Origin: Coriobacteriia bacterium
GTDB taxonomy: Bacteria > Actinomycetota > Coriobacteriia > Coriobacteriales > UMGS124
Assembly (NCBI GenBank): GCA_018368455.1
Contig: JAGZEG010000001.1
Coordinates: forward strand, 62,001-126,000
Length of the DNA stretch: 64,000 nucleotides
Direction of reading: 5' to 3'
The translations under genes and the position numbers were made by a program. Positions 36,387-44,913 of the stretch are shown here, in pieces; position 1 is the first letter of the stretch, and every line of letters begins with the position of its first letter. A model generated the notes under the pieces. The model was not told the DNA's origin, ran no database searches, and saw only the letters and a list, made by a program, of their open reading frames with translations.

Positions 36387-37454
36387 GTGGACTCGATGGG
36401 GATGGCGTGCTCTCTGTGCACGACAACCCTGTCGCTTGCGCTTGCGCTGCGCATGGTCGTCGATCCGCGCGTGCGCGACCTGCTCAACCTGTTCTTTGCT
36501 GCTATGGCGTTCTTGCTGGGGGCCCTGTCCCTGCTCGACGTCAGCATGGAGCTGACGGGCGCCGCCGCGACGGGCGGTGCGATGGGGACGGCCCTCGTCG
36601 TCGCGCTCTGCGTGCTGCTGGTGGCGCTGCTCTGCGTGCTCGTTGCCTATTTGCTGCTGAGGTTTCGCCAGACGCGCAGCTGGCACACGAGCGCCATCCT
36701 GGGCCTCGCCATGATGGCCTATGGCATCGCGTGCGTCGCGAGGCTCCCGTTCCACGAGCTCCTCGGCGTTGTGTGCGCCTGCGCTCTGCTGCTCGTGTTC
36801 ATGGATCTGCGCTCCCGCCGCGAGGCGGAGCTTGCCGAGAGCGAGGCCAGGGTGGCCCGCGCCCGCGCCGACGCCGTGCTCAGCCAGATCCAGCCGCATT
36901 TCCTCTACAACACGCTCACCGCCATCCGGGGCCTGTGCCGTAGCGACCCGAAGCGGGCGGCGGACACGCTCGGAGACTTCTCCGCCTACCTGCGCGGAAA
37001 CATGTCCTCTCTCGAGCAGCGCCTTCCCATTCCGTTGCGCGACGAGCTCCGCCACACCGAAAAGTACCTCGAGCTCGAACACCTGCGCCTGGGCGATCGC
37101 CTGAACGTGGAGTATGACGTGCGCGATACGGCGTTCGAGCTGCCGGCGCTCACGATCCAGACGCTCGCCGAGAACGCGGTGCGTCACGGCATCAGCAAGC
37201 GCCCCGACGGCGGTACGCTGCGCATCTCGACGTGCCTGGATGACGGCATGCACCGCGTCACCATCGAGGACGACGGCGTCGGTTTCGATGTGAAGACGCT
37301 CAAGGGCTTGGACGACGAGCACGTGGGAGTCGCCGCCGCGCGCCTGCGCCTGCGCCGCATGTGCGGCGGCACGCTCGACGTCAACAGCGTCCCGGGCAGG
37401 GGTACGTGCGTCTCGATCGCGATACCCGTCGAGGACGGCTCCCCGGCGCGCTAG
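36387..37454 (+). CDS. LytS/YehU-type sensor histidine kinase
   Basis: The 355-aa protein has five to six membrane helices in residues 1-135 (LLNLFFAAMAFLLGALSLL and GTALVVALCVLLVALLCVL among them), a coiled stretch, then the His_kinase domain with phospho-acceptor His171 in SQIQPHFLYNTLTAIRGLC. An HATPase_c domain follows with N-box AENAVRHGI and G-box EDDGVGFD. GTG 36387 follows AGGAGGG; ATG 36396 is an alternative. No regulator gene is adjacent; the likely partner is the receiver-SARP protein at the other end of the island. A SARP-type box precedes it. Confidence 0.88.
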   Translation: MDSMGMACSLCTTTLSLALALRMVVDPRVRDLLNLFFAAMAFLLGALSLLDVSMELTGAAATGGAMGTALVVALCVLLVALLCVLVAYLLLRFRQTRSWHTSAILGLAMMAYGIACVARLPFHELLGVVCACALLLVFMDLRSRREAELAESEARVARARADAVLSQIQPHFLYNTLTAIRGLCRSDPKRAADTLGDFSAYLRGNMSSLEQRLPIPLRDELRHTEKYLELEHLRLGDRLNVEYDVRDTAFELPALTIQTLAENAVRHGISKRPDGGTLRISTCLDDGMHRVTIEDDGVGFDVKTLKGLDDEHVGVAAARLRLRRMCGGTLDVNSVPGRGTCVSIAIPVEDGSPAR

Positions 37455-37511
37455 GCCAAGGGCTTGCCGCGCGGTGTGGCGGGCAAGAGGCATGACGGGA
37501 AGGAGGGCGCC

Positions 37512-37790
37512 ATGGGACTGTGGCTCTTTGATCGGTCTGACACGAGGGGAAGGACACAGCGTGGCAGGGACGGGCGTGGTCCTGCGGCACGTTCTGCCGA
37601 CGCGTGCCGGAGCGCCGGTGCGCTAAAAGACGACGACCTTGCCGCGTCGGGCGCGGGTTCGGGAGGACCGGACCATCCGTCAGGGCGCGCCGTCGGGGTG
37701 ACGGGCGTTCGCCGCTGCCCGATATGCGGCCAGTGGTACGGCGCGACGCCGACACATCCCGACTGCCCGTGGTGCTCCGACGAGCCGTGA
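37512..37790 (+). CDS. Small C-terminal zinc-ribbon protein
   Basis: The 92-aa protein starts MGLWLFDR after a GGAGGG site. A polar, low-complexity middle leads to a compact C-terminal zinc ribbon: CPICGQWYG, then DCPWCSDEP (CxxC-x12-CxxC type). It is 57 nt downstream of the kinase and probably in the same transcript. No function is known; small zinc ribbons of this kind often mediate protein-protein contact. Confidence 0.65.
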   Translation: MGLWLFDRSDTRGRTQRGRDGRGPAARSADACRSAGALKDDDLAASGAGSGGPDHPSGRAVGVTGVRRCPICGQWYGATPTHPDCPWCSDEP

Positions 37791-37866
37791 GCTCCGGCGC
37801 CTGGCAGCAAAGCGCGTGCTGCGCCGGGGCGCACGTCGGCGGTCGCGCTGCGGTGCTGAGCGGCTC

Positions 37867-37900
37867 TGTTGCACATTTGTTGGCATGAGAGGCATATGGT
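37867..37900 (+). promoter_or_regulatory. SARP-type box and promoter A (M13 peptidase unit)
   Basis: TGTTG (37867-37871), 6 bp, TGTTG (37878-37882), 12 bp, then -10 TATGGT (37895-37900). A second pair, GCGGT at 37839 and at 37850, lies upstream with the same 11-bp period. The leader to ATG 37985 is about 78 nt. Confidence 0.65.
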
Positions 37901-37984
37901 TCTCGCATAAGCGCCACCTCGGATGGCCAGCTTCGGCCTGGCACGCGGTTCGCGCGGCCCGAACAGCACGAAGAAGGAGACCCC

Positions 37985-40111
37985 ATGGCCAAACTCTCTG
38001 CCAGCTCTATGACCGGCACTTCCGGTACGATCTCTTCGCCCGTTCCCCCGGCACTCACGCGTCGGCGCTTTGCTCGGCTGCTTGCCGCCCTGTTCGCCGG
38101 GACGGGCCTTGCCGGCTCGTTCTCGCTTCCCGCATGGGCCGACGAGGCCTCTGACGTGCCCGGGGCCGACTGGGTGAACTCCGACATCTACGGCGCGGTG
38201 AGCTCCGACGCCGACATCGACCTGCGCGACGACTTTAACGCCAGCCTGCTGCGCGAGTGGGTGGGCTCCGTCGACCTGTCCGCCTCGGTGCAGGTCTCGA
38301 CGTTCACACAGCGCTCCGACGAGGTGACGGCCCAGATCGTCGACCTCATCCTCGACGAAGAGGGCCAGACGGGCCACGAGGCCCAACTCGTGCGCCGGCT
38401 CTACGCCGACTTCCTCGACATGGACGCGCGCAACGCGCTGGGCGTCGAACCGCTCGCGGCCAGCCTCGAGGAGATTCGCGCCATCGAGACGCTCGACGAC
38501 CTGACGGCCTACCTACTTGCCGGGGCCGACCACATCGCCGCGGGTCCGCTGTCCGTCGTCGTGCAGCCCGATGCCAAGGACAGTACGCGCAACGCCGTCT
38601 ACCTGAACTGCCACTCGCTCACGCTCTCCGACGCGGGCGCCTACGAGGAGCCCACCGAGATGAGCGAGCTGACGCGCGGGGCCATCGAGACGCTGCTGCA
38701 TGCCAGCCTGGGGCGCGTCGGCTACGCCGAGCAGGACATCGACGCGATCGTCGCCGGCCTGTTCGACATCGAGACGCAGATCGCCGCGGGCTGTATGAGC
38801 GACGAGGAGGCCTACGCGCTGTCGAGCCTGCGCGACTACATCTACAACCCCTACACGATCGACGAGCTGCGCGCGGCCTCGCCCGACTTCCCCATCGTCG
38901 GCATGATCCAGGAGTACGTCGACGCCGGCGTCGATTGCGTCATCGTCTACGAGCCGACGTGGCTCGAGCGCCTGAACGAGATATACACGCAGGACAACGT
39001 CGAGGGCTTCAAGGCGCTGCTGACGCTGCAGACCGTCCAGGGCACGAGCCTGCTGCTCGACCAGCAGGCCTACGACGACGTCATGGCCTACCAGGCGACG
39101 GTCACGGGGACGCAGGCGAGCGCCTTCCCCGTCGAGCTGCTGGGCTTCACCTACGTTAGCACGGCGCTGGGCATGGCCATGGGCAAGATGTACGCCGAGG
39201 CCTACGTGTCGGATGAGACGAAGGCGGCCGTCACCGACATCATCGACGAGGCCGTCGCCGTGTTCCGCGAGCGCCTGCAGACCAACGAGTGGCTGGGCGA
39301 GCAGACGCGGGCGCGGGCTATCGAGAAGCTTGACGCGCTCAAGGTGCGCGTCGGCGCGCCGGACGACTGGTCGCTCTACGGCTACGACGAGTTCGACTTC
39401 CCCGAGGAGGGCGGCATCTACGCCGACACGATCGCGCTGACGAAGCGCGGCCTGGCGGAGAAGGTGCGCCTCGCCGTCACGCCGATCGACGCCAACGTGT
39501 GGGTCATCAACCCGCAGGACGTCAACGCGAACAACTACCTGGCCGACAACTCCATCAACGTGCCGGCCGGTATCCTGGGCGGCGACTTCTTCGACCCGGC
39601 GGGCTCGCGCGCCTCGCAGATGGGCGCCATCGGCACGATCATCGGCCACGAGATCACGCACGGCTTCGACAGCAGCGGCAGCCAGTACGACGCCGACGGC
39701 AACGTCGCCAACTGGTGGACCGACGAGGACCGCGCGACGTTCGAGGAGCGCACGCAGGCCGTCGACGCGTACTACACCGCTATCGAGGTGCTGCCCGGCC
39801 AGTACATCCAGCCGAGGAAGACCGTGGGCGAGACCGTGGCCGACCTGGGCGGCATGTCGTGCATGCTGCAGATTGCCCGGGGCATCGAGGGCTTCGACTA
39901 CGAGGAGTTCTTCGAGAGCTACGCGCGGGTGTGGCGCTGCCAGCAGAGCGAGGGGACGAGCGCCTACGTGCTGCAGAGCGACGTGCACGCGCCGGGATAC
40001 CTGCGCACGAACGTGACGGTGCAGCAGTTCGAGGAGTTCTACGAGACGTTCGGCGTCGTCGGGGGCGATGGCATGTGGCTTGCGCCCGAAAAGCGACTGA
40101 GCGTCTGGTAG
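37985..40111 (+). CDS. Tat-exported M13-family (neprilysin/PepO-like) metalloendopeptidase
   Basis: The 708-aa protein has a Tat signal peptide (LTRRRFARLLAALFAG, cleavage near AWADEA), so it folds before export and works outside the membrane. The zinc motif HEITH is at 555-559 in GHEITHGFDSSGSQYDADG, with the third ligand Glu616 in GETVADLGG. The C-terminal NYLR-type end RLSVW closes the fold, and full M13 length is present. M13 enzymes cut peptides of up to about 40 residues. In this regulon it could trim the exported RiPP or supply peptides; this is inference. ATG 37985 follows GAAGGAGA. Confidence 0.93.
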   Translation: MAKLSASSMTGTSGTISSPVPPALTRRRFARLLAALFAGTGLAGSFSLPAWADEASDVPGADWVNSDIYGAVSSDADIDLRDDFNASLLREWVGSVDLSASVQVSTFTQRSDEVTAQIVDLILDEEGQTGHEAQLVRRLYADFLDMDARNALGVEPLAASLEEIRAIETLDDLTAYLLAGADHIAAGPLSVVVQPDAKDSTRNAVYLNCHSLTLSDAGAYEEPTEMSELTRGAIETLLHASLGRVGYAEQDIDAIVAGLFDIETQIAAGCMSDEEAYALSSLRDYIYNPYTIDELRAASPDFPIVGMIQEYVDAGVDCVIVYEPTWLERLNEIYTQDNVEGFKALLTLQTVQGTSLLLDQQAYDDVMAYQATVTGTQASAFPVELLGFTYVSTALGMAMGKMYAEAYVSDETKAAVTDIIDEAVAVFRERLQTNEWLGEQTRARAIEKLDALKVRVGAPDDWSLYGYDEFDFPEEGGIYADTIALTKRGLAEKVRLAVTPIDANVWVINPQDVNANNYLADNSINVPAGILGGDFFDPAGSRASQMGAIGTIIGHEITHGFDSSGSQYDADGNVANWWTDEDRATFEERTQAVDAYYTAIEVLPGQYIQPRKTVGETVADLGGMSCMLQIARGIEGFDYEEFFESYARVWRCQQSEGTSAYVLQSDVHAPGYLRTNVTVQQFEEFYETFGVVGGDGMWLAPEKRLSVW

Positions 40112-40118
40112 GACGTGC

Positions 40119-40149
40119 GCCCCGGGCCTGCAAGGGGCACGCCCGGGGC
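40119..40149 (+). terminator. Hairpin after the M13 peptidase gene
   Basis: GCCCCGGGC (40119-40127) pairs with GCCCGGGGC (40141-40149) over a 13-nt loop. Only isolated T residues follow, so read-through into the next gene is likely. Confidence 0.5.
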
Positions 40150-40199
40150 TCTGGTAGTCGGGCTCATACGCTAGGGGGAAGACGACGAAAGGGGATCCC

Positions 40200-41459
40200 A
40201 TGAACGCCTCCGCCACCATTACGCTGCGCACCCGCGCCGCCCTCGTTGGCGCCGCCCTCGCCCTGACCTTGGGCGCCGGCGGTTCGCTCGCCCTGGCGGC
40301 TGGCGTGCCCGCCTCGTCCGCCTCCGACAAGCCGGCGTCGTCACAGGCGACTGACGCCGTCGAGTACGGCGTGACGCTTGCCATCGGAGGCCAAACGGCC
40401 GAGAGCGGAGAGCTCGCCTACGTCGAGGTTCCCGACGCCGAGTGCACGCCCGAGGGCATCGTCGCTGCGCTTGAGGCCGAAACGGGCTGGGACATCGCGG
40501 TCGCCGACATCGCCGTCGCGGGCAACGACGTCACGGTGACGCTCTCTGAAAATAGCGCCATCTTCGGCGCGCCACCCGAGCAACAGAAGGACGCCTACCA
40601 TGTCTTTGACGCCAAGGACTTTGTGTTCAGCGTCTTGAACAGCGTGGCCACTTCTATCAGCGACAACATCGTCGGTGCCAAGGTACACTTCGTTGCATTC
40701 GATGGCGGTGCGCTCGACTTCTCAAACGGTGGGTACGACTTCTATGTCTCGCCGTACTTCACCTGGCAGCCCTGGGTCGACGCAAGCTACATCATCGACT
40801 ACGTGGCCCCCGAGGGCGACATGGGCCTGTTCTTCGTCGACCCGGTTGGTTCTATCCCAGCTGGCATGGCCTCGCTGTCGCTGACGTTCGCGCGCGACGA
40901 TGTGGAGGCTGGACAAGGCATCATCACGCTGAAGGACTCGTCGGGCGAGGTCGTGACGAGCTTCGACGTGGGTGACCCGACGCAGATTGTGCACGGTGAG
41001 GCAAACGAGCAGTGGATTGGCTCAGCGAACCTGCGAACGGCCTCGTACTTCTATTTCGAGTTCGCCGACTGGGATACTATCAAGCCGGGTGAGTCGTACA
41101 CGGTCGAGGTGCCTTCGGGCGCGTTCGTCTGCGCCGACGCGGAGTTTCCCGGCACGACGTGGGAGATGAATGTCCTCGGTTACGGCTTGGGTGAAAGGAG
41201 CATGAGCGGACTCCACAGGCCAAAGGTGGGCGAGAGCTGGACGCGGGAGATCGTGCTTGACGACACCGTGGAACGGGTGACCGTAGCGGTGCGCGACCCG
41301 GAGATGGGCACGGCGTCTACCGGTGAGCTGACGAAGACGGGCACGGTGACGTTCACGCCGGCCAAGGAGGGAACGCTCATCTGCGACATCGAGTTCTTCT
41401 TCAAGGACGGCACGTCTCAGAGCATGTTCGTGAGCAGCGAGATCGTGGCCGCCGAGTAG
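40200..41459 (+). CDS. Secreted protein of unknown function, two-domain
   Basis: The 419-aa protein has a Sec signal peptide (RAALVGAALALTLGAGGSLALAAG). An N-terminal domain (about 50-170) of alternating strands and a helix faintly recalls GerMN-type modules (TPEGIVAALEAETGWDIAV, then a VTVTLSENS strand). A beta-rich second half (about 220-419) has Ig-like strand patterns (ASLSLTFARDD, ESYTVEVPSGAFV, GTVTFTPAKEGTLI). There is no membrane anchor or sorting signal. ATG 40200 follows GAAAGGGG. I do not recognise a characterised family. The gene lies between the M13 peptidase and the kinase-dead sensor. Confidence 0.75.
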   Translation: MNASATITLRTRAALVGAALALTLGAGGSLALAAGVPASSASDKPASSQATDAVEYGVTLAIGGQTAESGELAYVEVPDAECTPEGIVAALEAETGWDIAVADIAVAGNDVTVTLSENSAIFGAPPEQQKDAYHVFDAKDFVFSVLNSVATSISDNIVGAKVHFVAFDGGALDFSNGGYDFYVSPYFTWQPWVDASYIIDYVAPEGDMGLFFVDPVGSIPAGMASLSLTFARDDVEAGQGIITLKDSSGEVVTSFDVGDPTQIVHGEANEQWIGSANLRTASYFYFEFADWDTIKPGESYTVEVPSGAFVCADAEFPGTTWEMNVLGYGLGERSMSGLHRPKVGESWTREIVLDDTVERVTVAVRDPEMGTASTGELTKTGTVTFTPAKEGTLICDIEFFFKDGTSQSMFVSSEIVAAE

Positions 41460-41487
41460 CTGTGGCACGGCCGCAGGGAGGCGTGAC

Positions 41488-42420
41488 GTGGGGTTTGATC
41501 CCGACCAGTTCAACGTGGGCATAGACGCGAGCGTCGCGCTCGTGAGCCTTGTGCTCGCGCTCTACCCGCACTTCACGCGCCGGCGCAACCGGGCCACGAC
41601 GCACACGTTTGCCGCGCTGTGCGTCACGAACGCCGCCATGGCGCTGGCCGACCTTGTCTCATGGGTGTTCCCCCTGCCGCTGAGCGAGGGCCAGGCCGCG
41701 CTCGTGCTCGTCGGCAACTTCGTCTTCAACGGGGCCGTCGCGTTTCTGTTCCTGTTCTTTGCGCGCTACGTGCGGGCGTTTCTCGCCGAGCGTATCGAGG
41801 AGCGGGCCGGGACGGGCGACGGCCCCGCCGCGCGCGGGGTCGTCTCTGGGCAGGGGCGCTTTCCCGCCGTGCGGCTCATGCGCGCCGTGGCCGCCGTGTA
41901 CTTCGTGGGCTGCGCCGTCTCCCTGCACAACCACATGTTCTTTGGCGTCGCCTCCGACACGCGGTTCTATCGTGGCGAGCTGTTCTGGCTTGCGCAGGTG
42001 TTCGTCGTGGCGCTCTACGCGTACAGCTTTTTCGTCATCGTCTTGAACCGGCGGGCACTGCGCCGCTCCGAGGCGTGGACCCTGGCGAGCTACGTGCTCG
42101 TGCCGGCGCTGGCAGAGGTCGTGCAGCTGGCGAACTTCGGCCTCGCCCTCGTGAACCTGGGCGTGCTCGTGTCACTCGTCGCGATGCTCATGTTCATCCA
42201 GACGCGGCGCGACGTCGAGATGGCGCGGCGCGAGCGCGCCATAGCCTCCGAGCGGTTGGCACTCATCGCGAACCGCATTCAGCCCGACGATATCTACAGA
42301 CAGCTCGACGAGGTGCGCGAGCTGTGTGCGAGCGACCCCGACGCCGCGGCCGAGCGCATCGGGGAGTTCTCTGCCTGGCTGCGCGAGCGCATGCGCCTGC
42401 TGCGCGGTACGGGCCGCTGA
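41488..42420 (+). CDS. Truncated, kinase-dead paralogue of a LytS-type sensor
   Basis: The 310-aa protein has about seven membrane helices in residues 1-235 and then the start of a His_kinase domain. RIQPDDIYRQLDEVRELCASD aligns with QIQPHFLYNTLTAIRGLCRSD of the kinase at 36387, but the phospho-acceptor His is replaced by Asp267 and the ATPase domain is absent. The protein ends right after the helix (EFSAWLRERMRLL). The downstream 180 bp hold no ATPase remnant in any frame, so this is not a simple recent frameshift. It may sense a signal and modulate the intact kinase by dimerising with it. GTG 41488 follows GGGAGG. Confidence 0.8.
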   Translation: MGFDPDQFNVGIDASVALVSLVLALYPHFTRRRNRATTHTFAALCVTNAAMALADLVSWVFPLPLSEGQAALVLVGNFVFNGAVAFLFLFFARYVRAFLAERIEERAGTGDGPAARGVVSGQGRFPAVRLMRAVAAVYFVGCAVSLHNHMFFGVASDTRFYRGELFWLAQVFVVALYAYSFFVIVLNRRALRRSEAWTLASYVLVPALAEVVQLANFGLALVNLGVLVSLVAMLMFIQTRRDVEMARRERAIASERLALIANRIQPDDIYRQLDEVRELCASDPDAAAERIGEFSAWLRERMRLLRGTGR

Positions 42421-42441
42421 GGCGCGACGCGACCCCGCGCG

Positions 42442-42475
42442 TGTTGTCCTTTTGTTGGCGTCGCGCGGCTAACGT
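42442..42475 (+). promoter_or_regulatory. SARP-type box and promoter B (protease-lanA-lanM unit)
   Basis: TGTTG (42442-42446), 6 bp, TGTTG (42453-42457), 12 bp, then -10 TAACGT (42470-42475). The leader to ATG 42631 is about 150 nt. It should drive the papain-like protease, the precursor peptide and LanM, which are spaced by 33 nt each. Confidence 0.62.
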
Positions 42476-42630
42476 TGGTTCTATCGCATACCGGGGCGTG
42501 CACCGTTGTGGTGTCGAGCTTGCCGCAGAGCGCACGCCGCATGCCGTTTGGGGCGTTGCATGCCAGCGCGCGATGCGAGGGCACATATGATCGACGCGGA
42601 GCTGAAGCCTATATGAGGAGGGCATGGAGC

Positions 42631-44880
42631 ATGGGGATCGACGTGGAGACGGGCACGCGGGTGGGACGATGCGCGCTGCTGCGGGGCAGGGGCCGCCGCG
42701 CCGCCGTTGCCGGGCTTGCGCTGTCCGCCGTCCTGGCGGGCGGCTCGCTGGTCTTTGTCGCGTCTGGCTCGCCTGCGCCGACGGGCCCGGCCCGCGCGGG
42801 CGTCGCCCTCGCTGCAGAGGGCACGCAGCAGGGGGATGCGCCTCTGCCGGCGGAAGTGGACACTGGCCTGACGCCCACGGATGAGGACGAGGCGAGCGAC
42901 GCTCCCGACGAGGCCGTGCCCGAGGACGGTGCGTCGCCTGATGGCGAAGATCCGGATGTCAGCGACCCTGTTGATCCCGCTGGTCCCACTGAGCCGGAGC
43001 CCCCTGTCGACCCTGCGCCGGATGATGGCTCGCAGGATGCTTCCGGTGACGCGGGCGAGCCTGACGTCCCCGCTGAGCCCGACGTCCCAATCGAGCCTGA
43101 CGTCCCTGCGGAAGACGCCCCGACTACCCCCGACGGCTCCACCGCGGCGGACGGCGCGACGTCGGAGACTCCCGTTGCCCCAACTGACGCGGCCGGGCCT
43201 GCTGACTCCGCCCAGGTCGACGCTGTCGAACAGCCACGCACGGGTACGCGCTTCAGCTTGCTCGACGAGGGCCTGCTCACGCCGGTGCGCAACCAGTACG
43301 GCTACGACATGTGCTGGGCGTTTGCGGCCATGGCGTCGCTCGAGTCCTCCGTGCTGCGCACGACGGGCGTCTCGCTGGAGCTCTCGCCGTTCCAGGGCGC
43401 TTACTTCATGACGACGGGCGACGCCGAGTGGGAGCACGCGAGCAACGGCAACCCCTACGCCACGCCCACGCCTTACAGTGGCAACGGCTCGCCGCTCGTG
43501 CTCGCCGGCAGCCTGGCCGCGGGCAAGGGGGCGGCCGTCGTGGAGTACGGCGTCAACGACTGGGGCGACCCCGACTTCGACGAGTCGCTGCGCTACGCGA
43601 GCGACGTGCGCCTGACGGGCACGATCCCACTCTACTCGCTCGTGCCCTACTGGGAGGAGCCCGACGCTTCCTCCAAGATCGCCGTCGTCCAGGACCTCGT
43701 GCGCAACGTCGGCCCCGTCACGGCCTCGATGTGCGCCGACCAGCTCGACAACTTCAACGCAGAGCACAACTGCTTCTACGCGCCGGCAAACGCGGGCTAC
43801 GCCTTCAACCACCAGGTCGTCATCGTGGGCTGGGATGACGACTACCCGCGCGAGAACTTCAACGAGGCACTGCGCCCGCAGGCCGACGGCGCGTGGCTCA
43901 TCAAGAATTCGTGGGGCCCTGACCAGGGCGAGGAAGGCTACTTCTGGGTCTCCTACGAGGACCAGATGGTGCCGGAGAGCGTGCTGATGGGTGAGCTGGC
44001 GCGCGCGGGCGAGAAGACGTACCAGACCGACGTCGTGGGCTGGGAGAACTCCATCAGCGTCGACGGCAGCACCGGCGCGTACATGGCTGCTGCCTACACG
44101 AGTGACCGCGCTGAGACGCTCGACCGCGTCATGTTCGCGACGACGGGCTACTCGGCGAGCTACGACATCTCCGTCTACCGCGATCTGACTGACCCTACCG
44201 ACCCTACGTCCGGCACCCTCGTCTCATCTCAGTCCGGCTATGAGGCGTCGCCGGGCCACCACACGGTCTGGCTGGACACCCCGATCGACCTGTCTGCGGG
44301 CGACAAGTTCTCCATCGTCGTACAGGTGCAGAATGCGGGCTACCCCTACCCGGTTGCCGTCGAGGCGTTCAACCCCGACCCCGAGCTTGGCGCTGCCATG
44401 CCGACGTACATGACCGTCGACGACGATGAGGAGCCTGAGCTGTGCTACGTGTCCTCCGACGGCGCGACGTGGAGAAACCCGGTCGGCTACGGGCGCGACG
44501 TGGCGCTGGGCTCAGGCGACAGCTTCTGCGTGACGGGCGTGAGCGTCAAGGGTCTCACGATGCCCCGTGAGGAGACGGTCGATCCGGATCCCGATCCTGA
44601 TCCCGACCCGACGCCTGATCCCGATCCTGATCCTGATCCAACGCCCGACCCGGATCCCGACCCGACGCCTGATCCCGACCCGACGCCGGGGACGGGCGGC
44701 GACGACCAGAAGCCGACAGGCGGCTCGGGCTCCACGACGACGCCTTCGAAGGGCGACGAGCTGCCGCGGACTAGCGACGAGACGCCCGGGGCGTCGGCTG
44801 TCGCGCTGGGCGTTGCCGGGGCGGCGAGCCTCGCCGGTGCCGGTGCGGCGCTCGCCTCTCGGCGCAGGCGGCGTGCATAG
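42631..44880 (+). CDS. Surface-anchored papain-like (C1A) cysteine protease with lectin-like domain
   Basis: The 749-aa protein has a signal peptide (AAVAGLALSAVLAGGSLVFVA) and an acidic Pro/Asp-rich linker (about 70-205). The C1A catalytic domain has oxyanion Gln222, Cys228 in YDMCWAFAAM, His394 in FNHQVVIVGWDDD and Asn426 in IKNSWGPDQGEEGYFWVSY. A beta-sandwich domain follows, as in lectin-like domains of Firmicutes C1 peptidases. A DPDPTP repeat, a sorting-like motif LPRTSD, a hydrophobic helix and RRRRR close it. LPRTS departs from LPXTG at the fifth residue. It precedes the precursor-peptide gene by 33 nt; C39 proteases that remove GG leaders are also papain-fold, so leader removal is a possible role. 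ATG 42631 follows GAGGAGG. Confidence 0.9.
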   Translation: MGIDVETGTRVGRCALLRGRGRRAAVAGLALSAVLAGGSLVFVASGSPAPTGPARAGVALAAEGTQQGDAPLPAEVDTGLTPTDEDEASDAPDEAVPEDGASPDGEDPDVSDPVDPAGPTEPEPPVDPAPDDGSQDASGDAGEPDVPAEPDVPIEPDVPAEDAPTTPDGSTAADGATSETPVAPTDAAGPADSAQVDAVEQPRTGTRFSLLDEGLLTPVRNQYGYDMCWAFAAMASLESSVLRTTGVSLELSPFQGAYFMTTGDAEWEHASNGNPYATPTPYSGNGSPLVLAGSLAAGKGAAVVEYGVNDWGDPDFDESLRYASDVRLTGTIPLYSLVPYWEEPDASSKIAVVQDLVRNVGPVTASMCADQLDNFNAEHNCFYAPANAGYAFNHQVVIVGWDDDYPRENFNEALRPQADGAWLIKNSWGPDQGEEGYFWVSYEDQMVPESVLMGELARAGEKTYQTDVVGWENSISVDGSTGAYMAAAYTSDRAETLDRVMFATTGYSASYDISVYRDLTDPTDPTSGTLVSSQSGYEASPGHHTVWLDTPIDLSAGDKFSIVVQVQNAGYPYPVAVEAFNPDPELGAAMPTYMTVDDDEEPELCYVSSDGATWRNPVGYGRDVALGSGDSFCVTGVSVKGLTMPREETVDPDPDPDPDPTPDPDPDPDPTPDPDPDPTPDPDPTPGTGGDDQKPTGGSGSTTTPSKGDELPRTSDETPGASAVALGVAGAASLAGAGAALASRRRRRA
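44581..44688 (+). repeat. Asp-Pro (DPDPTP) codon repeat in the protease stalk
   Basis: About 108 bp of imperfect GATCCC/GACCCG/ACGCCC units encode a 36-residue Asp-Pro/Thr-Pro stalk between the beta domain and the cell-wall sorting region. It likely spans the wall and could vary in length by slippage. Confidence 0.8.
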
Positions 44881-44913
44881 CAGGACGAGACTCTGAGGGG
44901 GGAGTGCCCGAAC

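Noticed and set aside
40200..41459. Secreted protein called as a GerMN-domain protein
   Set aside because: The resemblance is limited to a short strand-helix pattern; without a profile search it is left as unknown.
41488..42420. Truncated sensor as a sequencing error or frameshifted kinase
   Set aside because: The phospho-acceptor is already substituted before the stop, and no ATPase-domain remnant is found in the next 180 bp in any frame.
44581..44688. Short tandem repeats as a CRISPR array
   Set aside because: They are in-frame Asp-Pro codon repeats within the protease gene, with no spacers.
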